DNA from: Torreya grandis
Lineage: Eukaryota; Streptophyta; Pinopsida; Cupressales; Taxaceae
Length of the DNA stretch: 64,000 nucleotides
NCBI GenBank assembly: GCA_037957365.1
Contig: JARHVA010001190.1
Span: 2,701,001-2,765,000 of the forward strand
Reading direction: 5' to 3'
This document shows, piece by piece, positions 35,036 to 46,036 of the stretch; the stretch's first letter is position 1; every line of letters starts with the position of its first letter. Under the pieces are notes generated by a model. The model was not told where the DNA came from and did not search any database. It saw only the letters and a list, made by a program, of their open reading frames with translations. The position numbers and the translations under genes are program-made.

Positions 35036-35040
35036 ATAAT
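35036..35040. repeat. Target site duplication of element C, right copy
   Basis: ATAAT matches 29,137-29,141 exactly. Confidence 0.9.
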
Positions 35041-36300
35041 AATATTTTTGATAAATTTGTATGACACTTTTATTATAATCTCGAGCATGAGATTTCATTA
35101 GTAGACTTGACATAAATAAAGCAAAAATTTGGGGAGATTTTTGCAAGTTATTTATAGTGATGGAGAGCCCTTACAAGATATTTCACCCATAACTTACTAG
35201 ATAAATAATTAGCTATTGTGTTTACTAACAATTTGCATAGTGAGATATCCTATCATCTAGAACTACAATGTGCACATACATTCAAAGAGATCATTGATAA
35301 AAGTTTGTTGATTGAGAGGGTGCTAATCAATAAAGGAGTCAGCAAACTTAATTCTACCAATCAGGAGAATAGCCAAAAATAACATCTTAATCAAGTGCAA
35401 GCATCATAACTAACACATGCCAATAACCAATAAAGACTAAAGCAATTCAACTGCAATAGGAATGTTATGAGAAATGGAGTAATTTAAATCATGTCCAAAC
35501 TATGTAGACATCATCTACACCACATTTTTAGCTTACTCCCACCTTGAAACCTCTCTAACCAATGTCGTAAGTGCAACAACCAAGACATGCACAATAAATA
35601 TAGTAGCCTTTACCATTACAAACCCCTCCTCCTAGAAGAAACATCCCTACACATCATGTTTTTAGTGACCTAGGAGAACCTATTAAGTTGATATTTTATA
35701 GGCTTCCTACTGCTAATATGATTAGTTGGCCGATACCAAAACATTATCCACAAAGCATTCCTTATCTTGATTAGTACCATGAAAATGAATTTTGTGACTA
35801 TCATCAGGTTAATGGGCATAATCTATGAAGATGTGTCCAAATCAAGCATTTAATTGAAAATATGTTGGAGAATGGGAAGATAAAACTAGATAATGGTGCT
35901 TCCACTTCCAATCAAACTCTTGGGATCTATCAAAACCTCTTTCCCCAACATAACAATCAACAATAATAGAATAATCAATAACAATAGCCAGTACAACAAC
36001 AAAGTCAACAATATCAGAATCAAAGGCTGAACCAATAGAATCAACAAAATTAGTATCAAAATCCACAATGACAAAATAATGGACAAAACCAAGGTAAAAA
36101 TGGTAATAACCAACAAACCTACCATGTAGTTGCACATGACTACAACAGGGTTATAGGTCATATTGTAGGGGGTAGCATTAATACCATCTCCATTAATCCT
36201 ATACCAAGTACTAATCAACCTAGACAATTTATAAACAACAATATTTAGCTAAATCACATGGATAATCCTTCTTTGACCTAGGAGTACATACAATAAAACT
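35041..36300 (+). pseudogene. Element B gag, part right of element C, with zinc-knuckle-like motif
   Basis: From 35,041 one frame reads NIFDKFV.HFYYNLEHEISL, then FGEIFASYL, RALTRYFTHNL and EISYHLELQC, ending KEIIDKSLLIERVLINKG. This is the second half of a gypsy capsid (F...F......L..LK....E.F..Y..RWR.., ... L.......F..++....+E.....G). Near 35,785-35,840 the frame reads EFCDYHQVNGHNL.RC followed by IKHLIENMLENGKI, the CxYH...GH....C motif plus leader found in Tat-type gag. A Q/N-rich region follows (35,930-36,110). Removing element C and one ATAAT restores the reading frame. Confidence 0.85.
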
Positions 36301-36779
36301 AGCAAACTATGAATCCCACTTTTGGATCTTATAATGACAACTCATTCTTGCCACGTGACCACATGCAAGTGCACAGGCAATTGAGACTTATCCTATCTGG
36401 TCCCACACCATTTCCAACATTAGTTAGCAATAATGGTATAGTATTTAATCTTGATTGTGTAATCACAACTTAGAGGTCAAAGATTACTATCCTAGGCCCA
36501 TAACCATCCACCACTTTGCCTATCACCTAACTAACCATTCAACCTCAAAATAAACCATTCACTCCTAACTAAGATATGAAGTTTGATATTGTGGAATAAT
36601 TGCAGAAAATGCCAACAAAAAATTCTATTTTAGATTTGTTGTGGATGTCAATAATCCACAAGAACATCCTGAATGAGTTTTTAACCCAATACAATATTGC
36701 TAGTGACATATCCCTTAATAAATTTAAAGCTTTGGTTGGACACCTAGATTTATCCCAATAAGTCACATTCAACCAAAGT

Positions 36780-37230
36780 AATATGTCTTCTTTTGGCCCA
36801 CTCTATAATAACTCATTATACATAAAAGTTTATATTTGATGGCATATAGTGAAACATGTCCTTATCGACAATGGATTTGGCCTCAACATAGTATCCCTCA
36901 AGCTCATCAAGATTCTTGGGTACACAATGATGGATCTCCAACCATAAATAATAACTATCAAAGCCTATGATAATCACGAAAGAGAATCATAAGGAACCAT
37001 TAGTTTGCCAATTATCATTGGACCTTTAAGCCATGATACACTTTGCCATGTGTTGGATCTTGAGTTATCATACAATATGATTTTAGGTAGGCCTTGGTTA
37101 CATGAGATTCATGTAGTCCCATCAACACTGCATCAATGTATCAAGTTTTCCCACTTAGGGATAGAAGTGAATATTTTAGGAGATTTACATCCATATGAAC
37201 ACTATAAGCATCTTGAGGCTGAGTTTCAAA
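36780..37230 (+). pseudogene. Element B aspartic protease (catalytic site mutated)
   Basis: The frame reads KHVLIDNGFGLNIVSLKLIK at about 36,852-36,912, then ISLPIIIGPLS, LDLELSYNMILGRPWLHEIH and VVPSTLHQCIKFSHLG. It follows the Tat-type protease pattern (VLVDGGS..NI, I.LPI..G......, LD....YN.LLGRPWLH...VVPSTLHQ.+KF). The catalytic D(S/T)G reads DNG (Asn codon at 36,870-36,872), so the site is probably dead. The enzyme matures the gag-pol polyprotein. The 88-codon open stretch at 37,005-37,271 covers its C-terminal half. Confidence 0.88.
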
Positions 37231-38535
37231 GCTATAATTATCAGTATGGCATGAATCCAAGTTCCAAGTAGTATAAAGGAAAGGTTATACTTATTGATCC
37301 TTCACCAGATAATTACATAGATCCTAATACCTTAGATTCCCTTTCTCATATACCACCTCCTAAAGCTTCTAATCATTTTACCATTTCAAATAATGGACTA
37401 GGAGAATATGTGACCCATGATATGTTTCATATCACCAATCTTCCTCAGAATTTGAAAACCTTTGGGCAACCTAAAGTCATTTCACATATGCATTGGCAAC
37501 AAAAGAACAAAGACAAGGGACCTATCACAATTCTACCAATATCTGACCTAGGACCTAACCCTCTTGAAGGGAATGAGTCATGGTTATACAATATGACCAA
37601 GATGATTGTTATAAAAATGCAAAGTATCCTGTGCCTAATAGGATCAGGGAACATCATAATTATGAAGGAAGAGGCCTTGAATTGAATCAACAAGGAACCA
37701 TCAAGCCAATTTCCATGACTAAGTATGAAAGACCTTATGGACTTAGATTTAAACTTCCTGGGAGTGACCCCACATATTTTATTTAAACTCCATCACCAAT
37801 GACTAGTGATGATGATGCCAACAATAAAGTAGAGTATGATCATAACCTTACCTTTGATAACCTAGATGAAACCAACCTGTTTGATAACAATACCATTTTT
37901 ACCCTTACCCAATCCATTCATCACAATCCATTGCCATTATATTATCCCCAATTGATAGATTGGGACCAAAAAGAATCCAGTCTACCGATTGATGAGTTTT
38001 AAAATGATGAGGCATTCTATGATTTCTTAGGCCTTAGAAATAATGTTCCATTGGGAGATCAAAAATCAAGATTCTCAATCACATTAGATCTTGAAGCCTA
38101 TTTTGGAGAGTGAGTGAACACCCTTATCCAAAAAAAAAGTAAAAAATTTAGGTTCCAAAGTAAAAACCTCTTTGAGGCACTTTCTAACCAGGGAAAAAGT
38201 AAAGATAAAGGCCATTCTAGTGGTGAAAACCTATTTTAAACACCATTAGATGGGGGTGTTCATTCTTCTTCAAATTTAGACTAGAAGACCATCGACAATG
38301 AACTTGCCTATAGATCTAAGTTTAGTTTGAGCAACAACAAGTATTTGATCAAATTCTCCAAGAATTTTCAATTGTTTTTATTACATGGCCAAATCTCCCA
38401 TTAGGAGACTTAGATTCATCATGCCTAGGAGAATTTTAAGAGCAAGCCCTAATAGAGGACCCTAACATAGTTCAATAGTTCAAGTCACTGCCTACTATCT
38501 TAGAAGATGGTTCGAACCTCCTAGTTGAAGATACA
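37231..38535 (+). pseudogene. Element B protease-RT linker
   Basis: Open plus-strand stretches at 37,410-37,685, 37,580-37,786 and 37,799-38,002 join protease and RT. They are rich in N, D, P and T and show no known domain, which is usual for the linker of Tat-type polyproteins. Stops and frame changes are frequent after 38,110. Confidence 0.6.
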
Positions 38536-39300
38536 ATAGAGGTGAACATTGGGACTCTATCAGACCTAAAATAGATAAAATTAGGTACATCCCTCACTGA
38601 GGAGGAACACAACCTTTTTATAGATCTATTGAGAGTGTTTATGGATATATTTGCATGGGCCTATTCTGACATGCCAAGATTAGACCCTACCTTGGTTCTG
38701 CACCTCCTTGTGGTTAATCCTTATGTCAAACTATTAAATTAAAAGACACGTAAGATGTATCCTCACATTGATGTATTGGTAAAGAAATATTTAGAAAAAC
38801 TCTTAGAAGTAGGATGTATATGATCCATTGACTACTTAGAATAGATCTCTAATATAGTACCTATTAGTAAAAAGATTGAAGGGATCAAAATTTATATTAA
38901 TTTTTGAGATATCAACAAAGCTTATCCTAATGATGATTTTCCCTTGCCTAATATTGACATGAATATTGACTCCATGGTAGGTTATAAAATTATTTCACTC
39001 ATGGATGGATTTTTAGGATACAATTACATTAGAATAGTACCTGAAGATCAACATAAAACAACATTCACCACTCCATGGGGAACATTTTGTTATCAAGCAA
39101 TGCCATTTGGCCTTAAGAATGTAGGAGCTACATATCAAAGAGCCATGACTATCATATTCCATGATATGATGCATGATATTGTTGAATACTATGTCAATGA
39201 CATATTGGGAAAATCCAAGACCAAAGCCAACTATCCAGTAGTGATACATAAGATATTTGAAAGACTGAGAATAAAAAGCTAGACTAAATCTAAATAAATG
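38536..39300 (+). pseudogene. Element B reverse transcriptase (YVND at the active site)
   Basis: The region opens with VNIGTLSDL and FMDIFAWAYSDMPRLDP, the usual lead-in of Tat RT. It continues with MYPHIDVLVKKYLEKLLEVG, INKAYPNDDFPLPNID, ISLMDGFLGYNYIRI, KTTFTTPWGTFCYQAMPFGL and YQRAMTIIFHDMMHDIVEYY. The catalytic YVDD reads YVND (Asn codon at 39,196-39,198), a single change that would abolish polymerase activity. The open frame is longest at 38,944-39,282. RT makes cDNA from the element RNA in virus-like particles. Confidence 0.93.
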
Positions 39301-39469
39301 TGTGTTTGGTGTAACTTTAGAAAAATTACTTAGGTTCATCGTATCTCGTAGAGGTATTGAATTTGATCTAGCTAAAGTCCATTCCATCACCGAGATGCCA
39401 CCATCAACTAATTTGAAGCAACTCCATAGTTTGTAGGGTAAGATCTAGTCCATCTGATTCTTCATCTCT

Positions 39470-40065
39470 TATTTAGAAGACAAGTGCCATCCACTTACAC
39501 ATATTTTTAAAAAAGGAGTTGTATTTCACTGGGATGATCACTACCAAACAACTTTTCAATAACTCAAAGATTATCTTGTCAATCCACCTAGTTTATTACC
39601 TCTTATGCCAAGAAAGCCACTCTTGTTATACCTATCAGCTACTGATCATGCCTTGGGGGCACTCTTGGCTCAACATGATGATAATGGAAAGGAGCATGCT
39701 ATTTACTACCTAAGCCGTACCTTAGTTACATATGAACATAACTATGTACCTATTGAAAAAGCTTGTCTAGCCATGGTTTTTATAGCTCAAAAACTACGTC
39801 ATTACATGTTGAATAATAAAACCATGGTCATTTCAAAAGTAGATTTGCTCAAGTATCTACTATCTAAAATAACTTTTCAAGGTAGAATGGCTAAATGGAT
39901 CATGATTATTAGTGAGTTTGACATAGAATATGTCAATCAAAAAGCAATCAAGGGACAAGTTCTTATAGATCAACTTGTTGAAGCACCTCTTATGGACACA
40001 CAACCACTTAAGTTTCCATTTCTTGATGAATCCATCAGGACTGTTATTGATACACCCCTTGAGGA
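39470..40065 (+). pseudogene. Element B first RNase H domain (gypsy type)
   Basis: The 154-codon open frame at 39,605-40,069 reads PLLLYLSATDHALGALLAQH, then AIYYLSRTLVTYEHNYVPIE and KACLAMVFIAQKLRHYM, then GRMAKWIMIISEFDIEYV. It follows the RNase H pattern of gypsy pol (L.LY.A.SD.ALG.VL.Q, I.Y.S+.L...E.NY...EK..LA+V.A..K+RHY, W...L.EF.I...). The upstream part (39,470-39,600) lies in another frame. It lies just before the second RNase H. Confidence 0.9.
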
Positions 40066-40460
40066 TTAGCCTTAGATGTTATATTTTGATGGTTCATTCA
40101 CTATGCATGGATTGGGGGTAGGCCTATTATTTATTACACCACAGGGGGATCTAATCCCTAAATCATTCAAAATTAGCTTTCCTTATACAAACAACATGGT
40201 TGAGTATGAAGCACTTATTGCAAGACTTAGATAAGCATTATAGTGGAATATATCTCATATTGAAGTTTATGGTGATTCTCAGTTAATCATCAATCAGGTT
40301 ACAAAACATTTTTAGACCAAAGATGACAAGTTGGTTCCATATAAAGACATGGTTGACACTCTTAGAAAGCAAATTGCCAACATTCAATTTGAGCACATAC
40401 CAAGGGATAGTAACATAACTACATATGCCATGGCTACTATTGGCTCTTTGATTCAAAAAA
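40066..40460 (+). pseudogene. Element B second, archaeal-like RNase H domain
   Basis: The frame reads MLYFDGSFTMHGLGVGLLFI, then SFPYTNNMVEYEALIARL, then IEVYGDSQLIINQVTK and HIPRDSN. Three catalytic acids are kept: Asp in FDGS (40,087-40,089), Glu in VEYEA (40,202-40,204) and Asp in GDSQ (40,274-40,276). The fourth (AD.LA) reads TYAMA, so it is lost. Stops at 40,069, 40,231 and 40,312 are TAG or TAA. A duplicated RNase H of this type defines the Tat lineage. Confidence 0.9.
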
Positions 40461-41822
40461 TAGATAAAGATAGAGAGTATCAGTTCCTCATCAAGAATTT
40501 ATCAACACCAGGTCATGAACCTCCAATCATTACCATGATTTGTGATATTGTTGGTCCTAATTCTATCTGGTACTCAGATCTTTATAACTACCTTCATGAC
40601 CAAATTTTACCACCTAACCTATCTCAAAAACAAACCAAATCCTTCCTTCATCATTCCAATCATTATACTTTACTTAGATCCACTCTTTATCATCATAGTT
40701 TTGATGGAACTCTGCTTCATTATTTAACTTCAACAGAGTCTACATTAATGTTAAGAGAAGTTCATGAAGGAGTTTTTGGAGCCCATTCTAGTGGGGCAGT
40801 CCTTTCCCAAAAAGCTCTTGTGTATTGGTTATTATTGGCCCATAATGGACGTAGATGCCACTTCATATGTAAATAAATGTGACAAATGTCAATGGCATGT
40901 TAATTTGATTCATGCCCCAATAAAAAATTTGAAACTGATGTTGGCACCATGTCCATTTTCTACATGGGAAAGTGACCTCATTGGGAAGATTAACCCTACT
41001 TCATCTGATAGCCATAAACATATCCTTACCACCATTAAATATTTCACTAAGTGGGTTGTGGTATACCCCTCACGTGATTAGAAAACAAATTTCCAAATTC
41101 ATCTTTAATCATCTCATCTACCACTATAGTATCCCCTTTAACATTATGTTTGATAATGGAGGATCATTTAAGAATAAAGATGTAGACTAGTTATGTACTG
41201 AATACAACATCACACAATACTTTTCTACAACATATTACCCTCAAAGTAATGGCTAGGCTGAGGCATCCAACAAAACCATTGTCAACATTCTCAAAAAGAT
41301 TATCAATGATGCTAGTCATGATTGACACCTCTAGATATTCCCTACCCTTTAGGCATACCATACCAATCATCATACCCCCATAGGAGCCACTCCATACTCA
41401 CTTACTTATGGTATTAAAGGCATCCTTCCCATTGAGGTTGAATTGCCTTCACTACGCATCTCTTTCAAGCATGTCCTGGATGATCATGAATATCGAGTAG
41501 CTCACCTACAAGAGCTGGATCTACTTGATGAAAAATGCATGACCACATTTAATAATCTTCAAGCATACTAGAATTAACTCAAAGGCCACTATAATTGATG
41601 TGTGAAGTATCAAACATTTAAACTTGGTAATCTTGTTCTCAAAGAAAACCAAAATAATACCATGGATAAGAAGAAACATAAAGGGAAATTCAAACCAAAC
41701 TGGATAGGGCCATTCATCATCAATGCAAATTATGGATCAGGAGCATACATGCTTACCACACTAGATAACGATGGACTTCTAAAGCCAATGAATATTATTC
41801 ATCTCAAGTGGTACTATACTTG
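40461..41822 (+). pseudogene. Element B integrase
   Basis: The zinc-binding N-terminus reads LREVHEGVFGAHSSGAVLSQ and, after a frameshift near 40,830, GYYWPIMDVDATSYVNKCDK ending CDKCQW. The core keeps all three acids: D in TWESDLIG (40,974-40,976), D in MFDNGGSF (41,152-41,154) and E in YPQSNG.AEASN (41,260-41,262). The glutamine of NGQAE is a TAG stop. The C-terminal part ends with FKPNWIGPFII, GSGAYMLTTLDNDG and NIIHLKWYY, then TGA at 41,820-41,822. Integrase joins the cDNA ends to the target. This is the last domain of the pol polyprotein. Confidence 0.92.
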
Positions 41823-42147
41823 AATACTAAGGTGTATTATCTGTAAGGACCATTTCAGTTATGCCTTTTTGTCACTATTCTTCTTTGTACACATACCATT
41901 TTTATCCATCCTCTTTTCCATATACCATTTCCATTTCATACCTATTGACCCAACGTATTCTAAAGCCTAGCCCATTAGACCTTAGTTTTTGTCATTCAGT
42001 ACGCAGTTTTAGCATTGAGGTATCTAATTAGTTCATTAGTTGGTTCAAGTATTTTAGATAGGGAGTGTATCTTGGGATAGTGTGATAGAAATTTTGGTAG
42101 TTACATCGTTTGTTTGTTAGTCTTTTCTTACCACCAGTCTTGCTACT

Positions 42148-43860
42148 AATTATAACCACCTTTGGGAAAATTAGTACCATTGATCTATGCCATTGTGTCC
42201 TAGTTATAACTACCTATGGGAAAATTAGGGGAAATACTAAGCCTTGATCTACCAACTTGCCACTTTTTTATGCCATACTATGTCTTTTTACCAATTATGC
42301 TTGTTTTGTTTGAATTGACTACTGTACTAGTCAAATTCCTCCACTGTAAGGGTGGAACTATACTGACTTGAGGTCCTATTTTGGGACTATATAGGTAGTG
42401 CTCAATATTTATTGAGGTCAACTCAGTCACCCTTTTCCTAATGCTCTCACTATTTTGTGAGCAACTTAAGCCACACTCTTATTATTTTATGAGCAATCTA
42501 AGTTTGAACACTCTCATCATTTTGTGAGCAACTTAAGCCATGTTCTCACCATTTTGTGAGCTTGATCCATTTAGTGTCTCATCATTCTCAATTGAGTTAC
42601 AACACTCCAAAACACTTCCAAAAATATTTGTAAAATTGTTAGAAAAGAATAAAAACATTGACCACTTCTTTGCCTTAAGGATTTTGGGAACCCTTAATAA
42701 GTTACAAGCTAATCACTTGTCATTTAGTTTCCTCATCCTTTTTGGCCTTTTTCTCTCATGCACTTGCTATTTTGAAAAACCATTCCTATTCTTCTATCAA
42801 ATCCATTCTATTTGTTTTCATCAATTATCATATTCTTCCCATTCCCTAGGAGAACTACATTTGGCCTAAAGTTTTTTATTGGATATTACATCCATGAAAC
42901 TATGTAGGCAGTGTTCACTTACCTAGTGCATATGGAGACAAATTGACCACCCTCTTCCTTTTCTTCTATTCCCCCATTTAGTTCATTTGTTAAGTTTTCA
43001 TCTATTTTCTAGGGGCAATGTTTATAGGATTTTTATTGCATTATTTGTTTGATTGTTTTTGCTTATTTTATTTATTTGTCTACCTGTTTGTTTTCTTTTA
43101 GCACTATTTCCTAGATTTAATATATGTGTGTTCATTAGGTCATTCCTTTCCCACACTTATACTTGAATCCATCCATATTAATATGTTTACATTGTCATCA
43201 TGGTTTCTATCATTGATGCATTATTTTATTTTGAGTATTGGATTATGGGAGTTAGTCCTTATGCATATTTTGGCCAAGTCTTTATGGTATTCTATCATAA
43301 AGCCTACCATCACATGTTAAAAAAAGCTTTAGCTTAAAAAGTCTATTCAATAATGGTGGCATCTCTTTGGCACTAAAATCCTAATTCAATCCTAATCATA
43401 TCTCAAAAAAATAATTAAACATGAAAGAATTTCAACTTTTATTAGTTTGGATGAGCATCTTCTTACTAGTAGGTTGTTACCATTCATCACTACCCTCTAT
43501 GTTAAGTTATCATCATCCTCGACCAATTTTATCATGTTTTCCATAATTAGGGTCCAATGATTACACACCATCCCACCTACATTTCTCAATGATTATAACT
43601 ACCTTTGGGCAAATAATTATGTTGTCACCACTTTAATTTTTATACTTATACAGGGGCATGTTACTCTCTTGTTTGTCTATCCTAATAGAGGTAGCTCCAT
43701 CTTCTCACTGAGTATAACCACTTTTGGGAAAATCATTATGTTATCATACCACATTTCCACTATTAGGGTACAACACTTATAGCCACCTTTGGGAAAACCA
43801 TTATACACTATCCCACTTGCATTCTCAATGATTTTGACTAATTTTTCAATATCATTATGT
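42148..43860. repeat. Scattered copies of an ATTATAACCACCTTTGGGAAAAT motif
   Basis: Copies occur near 42,148 (taattataaccacctttggg), 42,203, 43,592, 43,711, 43,778 and 43,824, several followed by 'atcattatgtt'. They are diverged but in one direction, with irregular spacing. Confidence 0.65.
42444..42568. repeat. Four tandem units of 32-35 bp, each with a CTCAC/GTGAG hairpin
   Basis: Units start at 42,444, 42,476, 42,511 and 42,543 and read ctctcactattttgtgagca, ctcttattattttatgagca, ctctcatcattttgtgagca and ttctcaccattttgtgagct before diverging. CTCAC and GTGAG are inverted around a short A/T loop. Confidence 0.8.
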
Positions 43861-44062
43861 TTTCACTCCATCATCTTTCCTTTCTATGGTCCCCTAATTT
43901 CACTTCTTTCTTTTTGAGGGACCGTTTACCAACCTCCTTGTGCCAACCATTCCCTCGAGGGGGCAACATATAGTTAGTTTATCATCATTATAGTTATAGG
44001 TTTATAAGACCTTTTCATTATTTGACAAGATGTTACTATGCTTATATATTTCAATGCCTTCC

Positions 44063-44077
44063 CAAATAGGGGCTAAC
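44063..44077 (+). promoter_or_regulatory. Polypurine tract of element B
   Basis: CAAATAGGGGCTAAC lies directly before the TGTAGACACC start of the 3' LTR. The tract is short and slightly interrupted. Confidence 0.5.
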
Positions 44078-45277
44078 TGTAGACACCTAAAACTGGGTAC
44101 CAATAACCTCTAATCAAGCTTTGGCTAGTTTCCATCTAAAATACACATTTTAGCCTAAAAACACTAAAACATTCTAAATAATGTGAAACTGACATATTCA
44201 AGTGCTGATTTTGTCTAGGGTATCCCTAAATAGGGAAATGCAATTTATGGGCTAGCTAAATTTGATCAGTTCATTTTGAGTCAAAATGCCAATTTTGCAT
44301 CCATGTGCTTTGGACTGCTCTTACCTATCACATCTTTTACACAAGACTCATGCCTTTGTTATTTGTTTCTTACAACATTCGAAATGGGAATACAGTTCCA
44401 ACACATCTAACAATGACTTCCAATTCTAATCTAGTCAAATTTAGGACTAATAACAAGTCATTCTAATAAATTTGAGTAATTTATGCATAAAGTGCTTAAT
44501 AATGCTTAAGAGCTATTTAACCCAAATTAAGGCATAATCAATAATTCTATGGAAACTTATTAAATACTTATTTTTGGAAATAAATATTGAATATTTACGT
44601 CATCAAGTGACCTCATTTCTTGGGAAGACATCCCTAGGCTATAAATGCCACAAATATCAAGATTCATGCCTCTCATGCCTCATCAATGCCTTCCATGATG
44701 CCCTCTATGCCTCTTAATTTCCCCTTCTTCTAATGCCATGATGAAGACACTTACAAAATTAATTCCAAAAATTTAATTAATTCTCAACCACACATATCAA
44801 TCTTGAGATGGATGGTTGAGGTTGATTCTGATCAAATCCAAAATTCTATAAATAGGAGGCCTCACAACATCATTTATAAGCTTAATTTATGCAAAGTTAT
44901 AATGTAAGATTGGTTCCAAAAGCTTCATGCAACTAGTGTTATAATTCCAAATTGATTCCAAGCCAAGCCAAGCCACAAACCAAAGGTACCAAGAGGAGAT
45001 GAAGGTAGCCACACTCCATTAAAGAAAACCTCTTGAAGCACAAGCTGAGCAAGCCACCATTACAAAGGAATTTAGAGCATCCAAGGAAGGTAAAATGAAT
45101 TCTTGTGTTTTCATTCCTTGATTTTTAGTTGTGTTTATCATTTAATTTTGTTAACTAAGATCCCCCTAGTGTCTAGGCCTAGATATGTTATGCTATTAGT
45201 GTGTTTATTTGACTTTTTTTTCATTTTGGAACTAACACCATACTAACCATCCTCTCTTGAGTCAAATTCCTAGATCA
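44078..45277 (+). repeat. Element B, 3' LTR
   Basis: It starts TGTAGACACCTAAAACTGGG and ends TTCCTAGATCA. It aligns with 23,274-24,478, including the CTATAAATAGGAGGCCTCAC TATA region at 44,846. A 245-bp sample differs by about 15%. Confidence 0.88.
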
Positions 45278-45565
45278 CATGTTTAACAATCTCAAAGCAT
45301 CCTTGAATGACTTAATATGTTCTTTAGTAGTGATAATATTATTAGGACTGAAAGAAGGTAAATATATTTTAGGATTTGAGGAAGATCATTTACTATACTT
45401 AGCATGTTGATTAAAGAGCCACCTAACTAAGCCAAACCTTGAACACATGAGTACCTTGAACTGGTGAAGTATTTGAGACTTTCAAAATTATGCTCACCTA
45501 AGCCTTGCCTTGGGAAATTTTAGCTTGTGACATTGATACTTGTTTAAAATATGATGCACCAGACC
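45278..45565 (-). pseudogene. Element A gag, N-terminal capsid part
   Basis: On the minus strand the frame ending at the element B insertion reads NPKIYLPSFSPNNIITTKEH followed by IKSFKDALRLLN, the start of a gypsy capsid (P..LP.F.......EEHI..F.......N). It continues, after removal of element B and one copy of the 5-bp duplication, at 23,273 as VVHEDVACRLFPF, with a one-base frame difference. The position next to the primer end of element A is where gag should start. Confidence 0.65.
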
Positions 45566-46010
45566 TATCTTTGTAAAATACAATGATTGAGTTTGCATGT
45601 TAAGCCAATTTTTCACAAATACATGTAAAACATGACTATATTTAAGTAGATAAGCTCAAAGATACATATAAAATTATGAATGAGAGGGATATTTACATCT
45701 CTAAGCTTGAGTTAACTCAAATTTGCAAAGAACTAACCAATTTTTGTATAAAATTGCTATTACTACCCTTAAATATGGGGAATAAACAAAGCATGAATTA
45801 CCATTTCATAAATGTCAATGAATCTCCAAACAATATCGATCTTTGGCTAAAGGAAGCCCAAAGACTAGTATAAAACCATAAATATCAATGATATTTACAT
45901 AATTATTCTCAAAAGAAAACAAATATGTAAAGAATACACCAATCTTTGATCAAAACACACCAAAATTAACAAAGATTCTCCAAATTCACAAGGAGCTAAC
46001 CAAAGGCCCT
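45566..46010 (-). other. 5' leader of element A
   Basis: This lies between the primer site and the first recognisable gag residues, on the minus strand. A plus-strand open stretch (45,676-45,873) runs antisense to the element and has no domain pattern. Nothing else is visible. Confidence 0.45.
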
Positions 46011-46030
46011 CCTTCTAGTGCCAACAAAGC
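46011..46030 (-). promoter_or_regulatory. Probable primer-binding site of element A
   Basis: On the minus strand, after the LTR end GGCATCAACA, the sequence continues AGAGGAGCTTTG and then TTGGCACTAGAAGGAGGGCC. It shares TTGGCAC and the G-rich end with TTGGCACACCCAGTGGGAC of element D. The distance from the LTR (about 12 bases) is longer than usual. Confidence 0.4.
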
Positions 46031-46036
46031 TCCTCT

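Larger units (their letters stand above)
41823..44077 (+). other. 3' untranslated region of element B with repeat motifs
   Basis: The 2.25 kb after pol have no coding pattern. They contain four tandem units of 32-35 bp at 42,444-42,568 and about six scattered copies of an ATTATAACCACCTTTGGGAAAAT motif (42,148-43,860). Just before the LTR is a purine-rich AAATAGGGGCTAAC, the likely polypurine tract. Confidence 0.65.
23274..45277 (+). mobile_element. Element B: Tat-type Ty3/gypsy retrotransposon
   Basis: Direct repeats of 1.2 kb (23,274-24,478 and 44,078-45,277) begin T(G/A)TAGACACCTAAAA. Between them lie gag, protease, RT, RNase H, a second (archaeal-like) RNase H and integrase, all on the plus strand. 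The second RNase H is the mark of the Tat/Ogre lineage. The interior is 19.6 kb, or 13.7 kb without nested element C. The flanks CATTT (23,269) and CATGT (45,278) are a 4/5 match for a target duplication. LTRs differ at about 15% on one sample. It sits inside the gag of element A. Confidence 0.9.

Noticed and set aside
35842..36227. Minus-strand frames of 97 and 113 codons rich in I, L, V and D
   Set aside because: They are the complement of the glutamine/asparagine-rich gag tail of element B.
45676..45873. Plus-strand frame of 65 codons
   Set aside because: It is antisense to the leader and gag of element A and has no motif.
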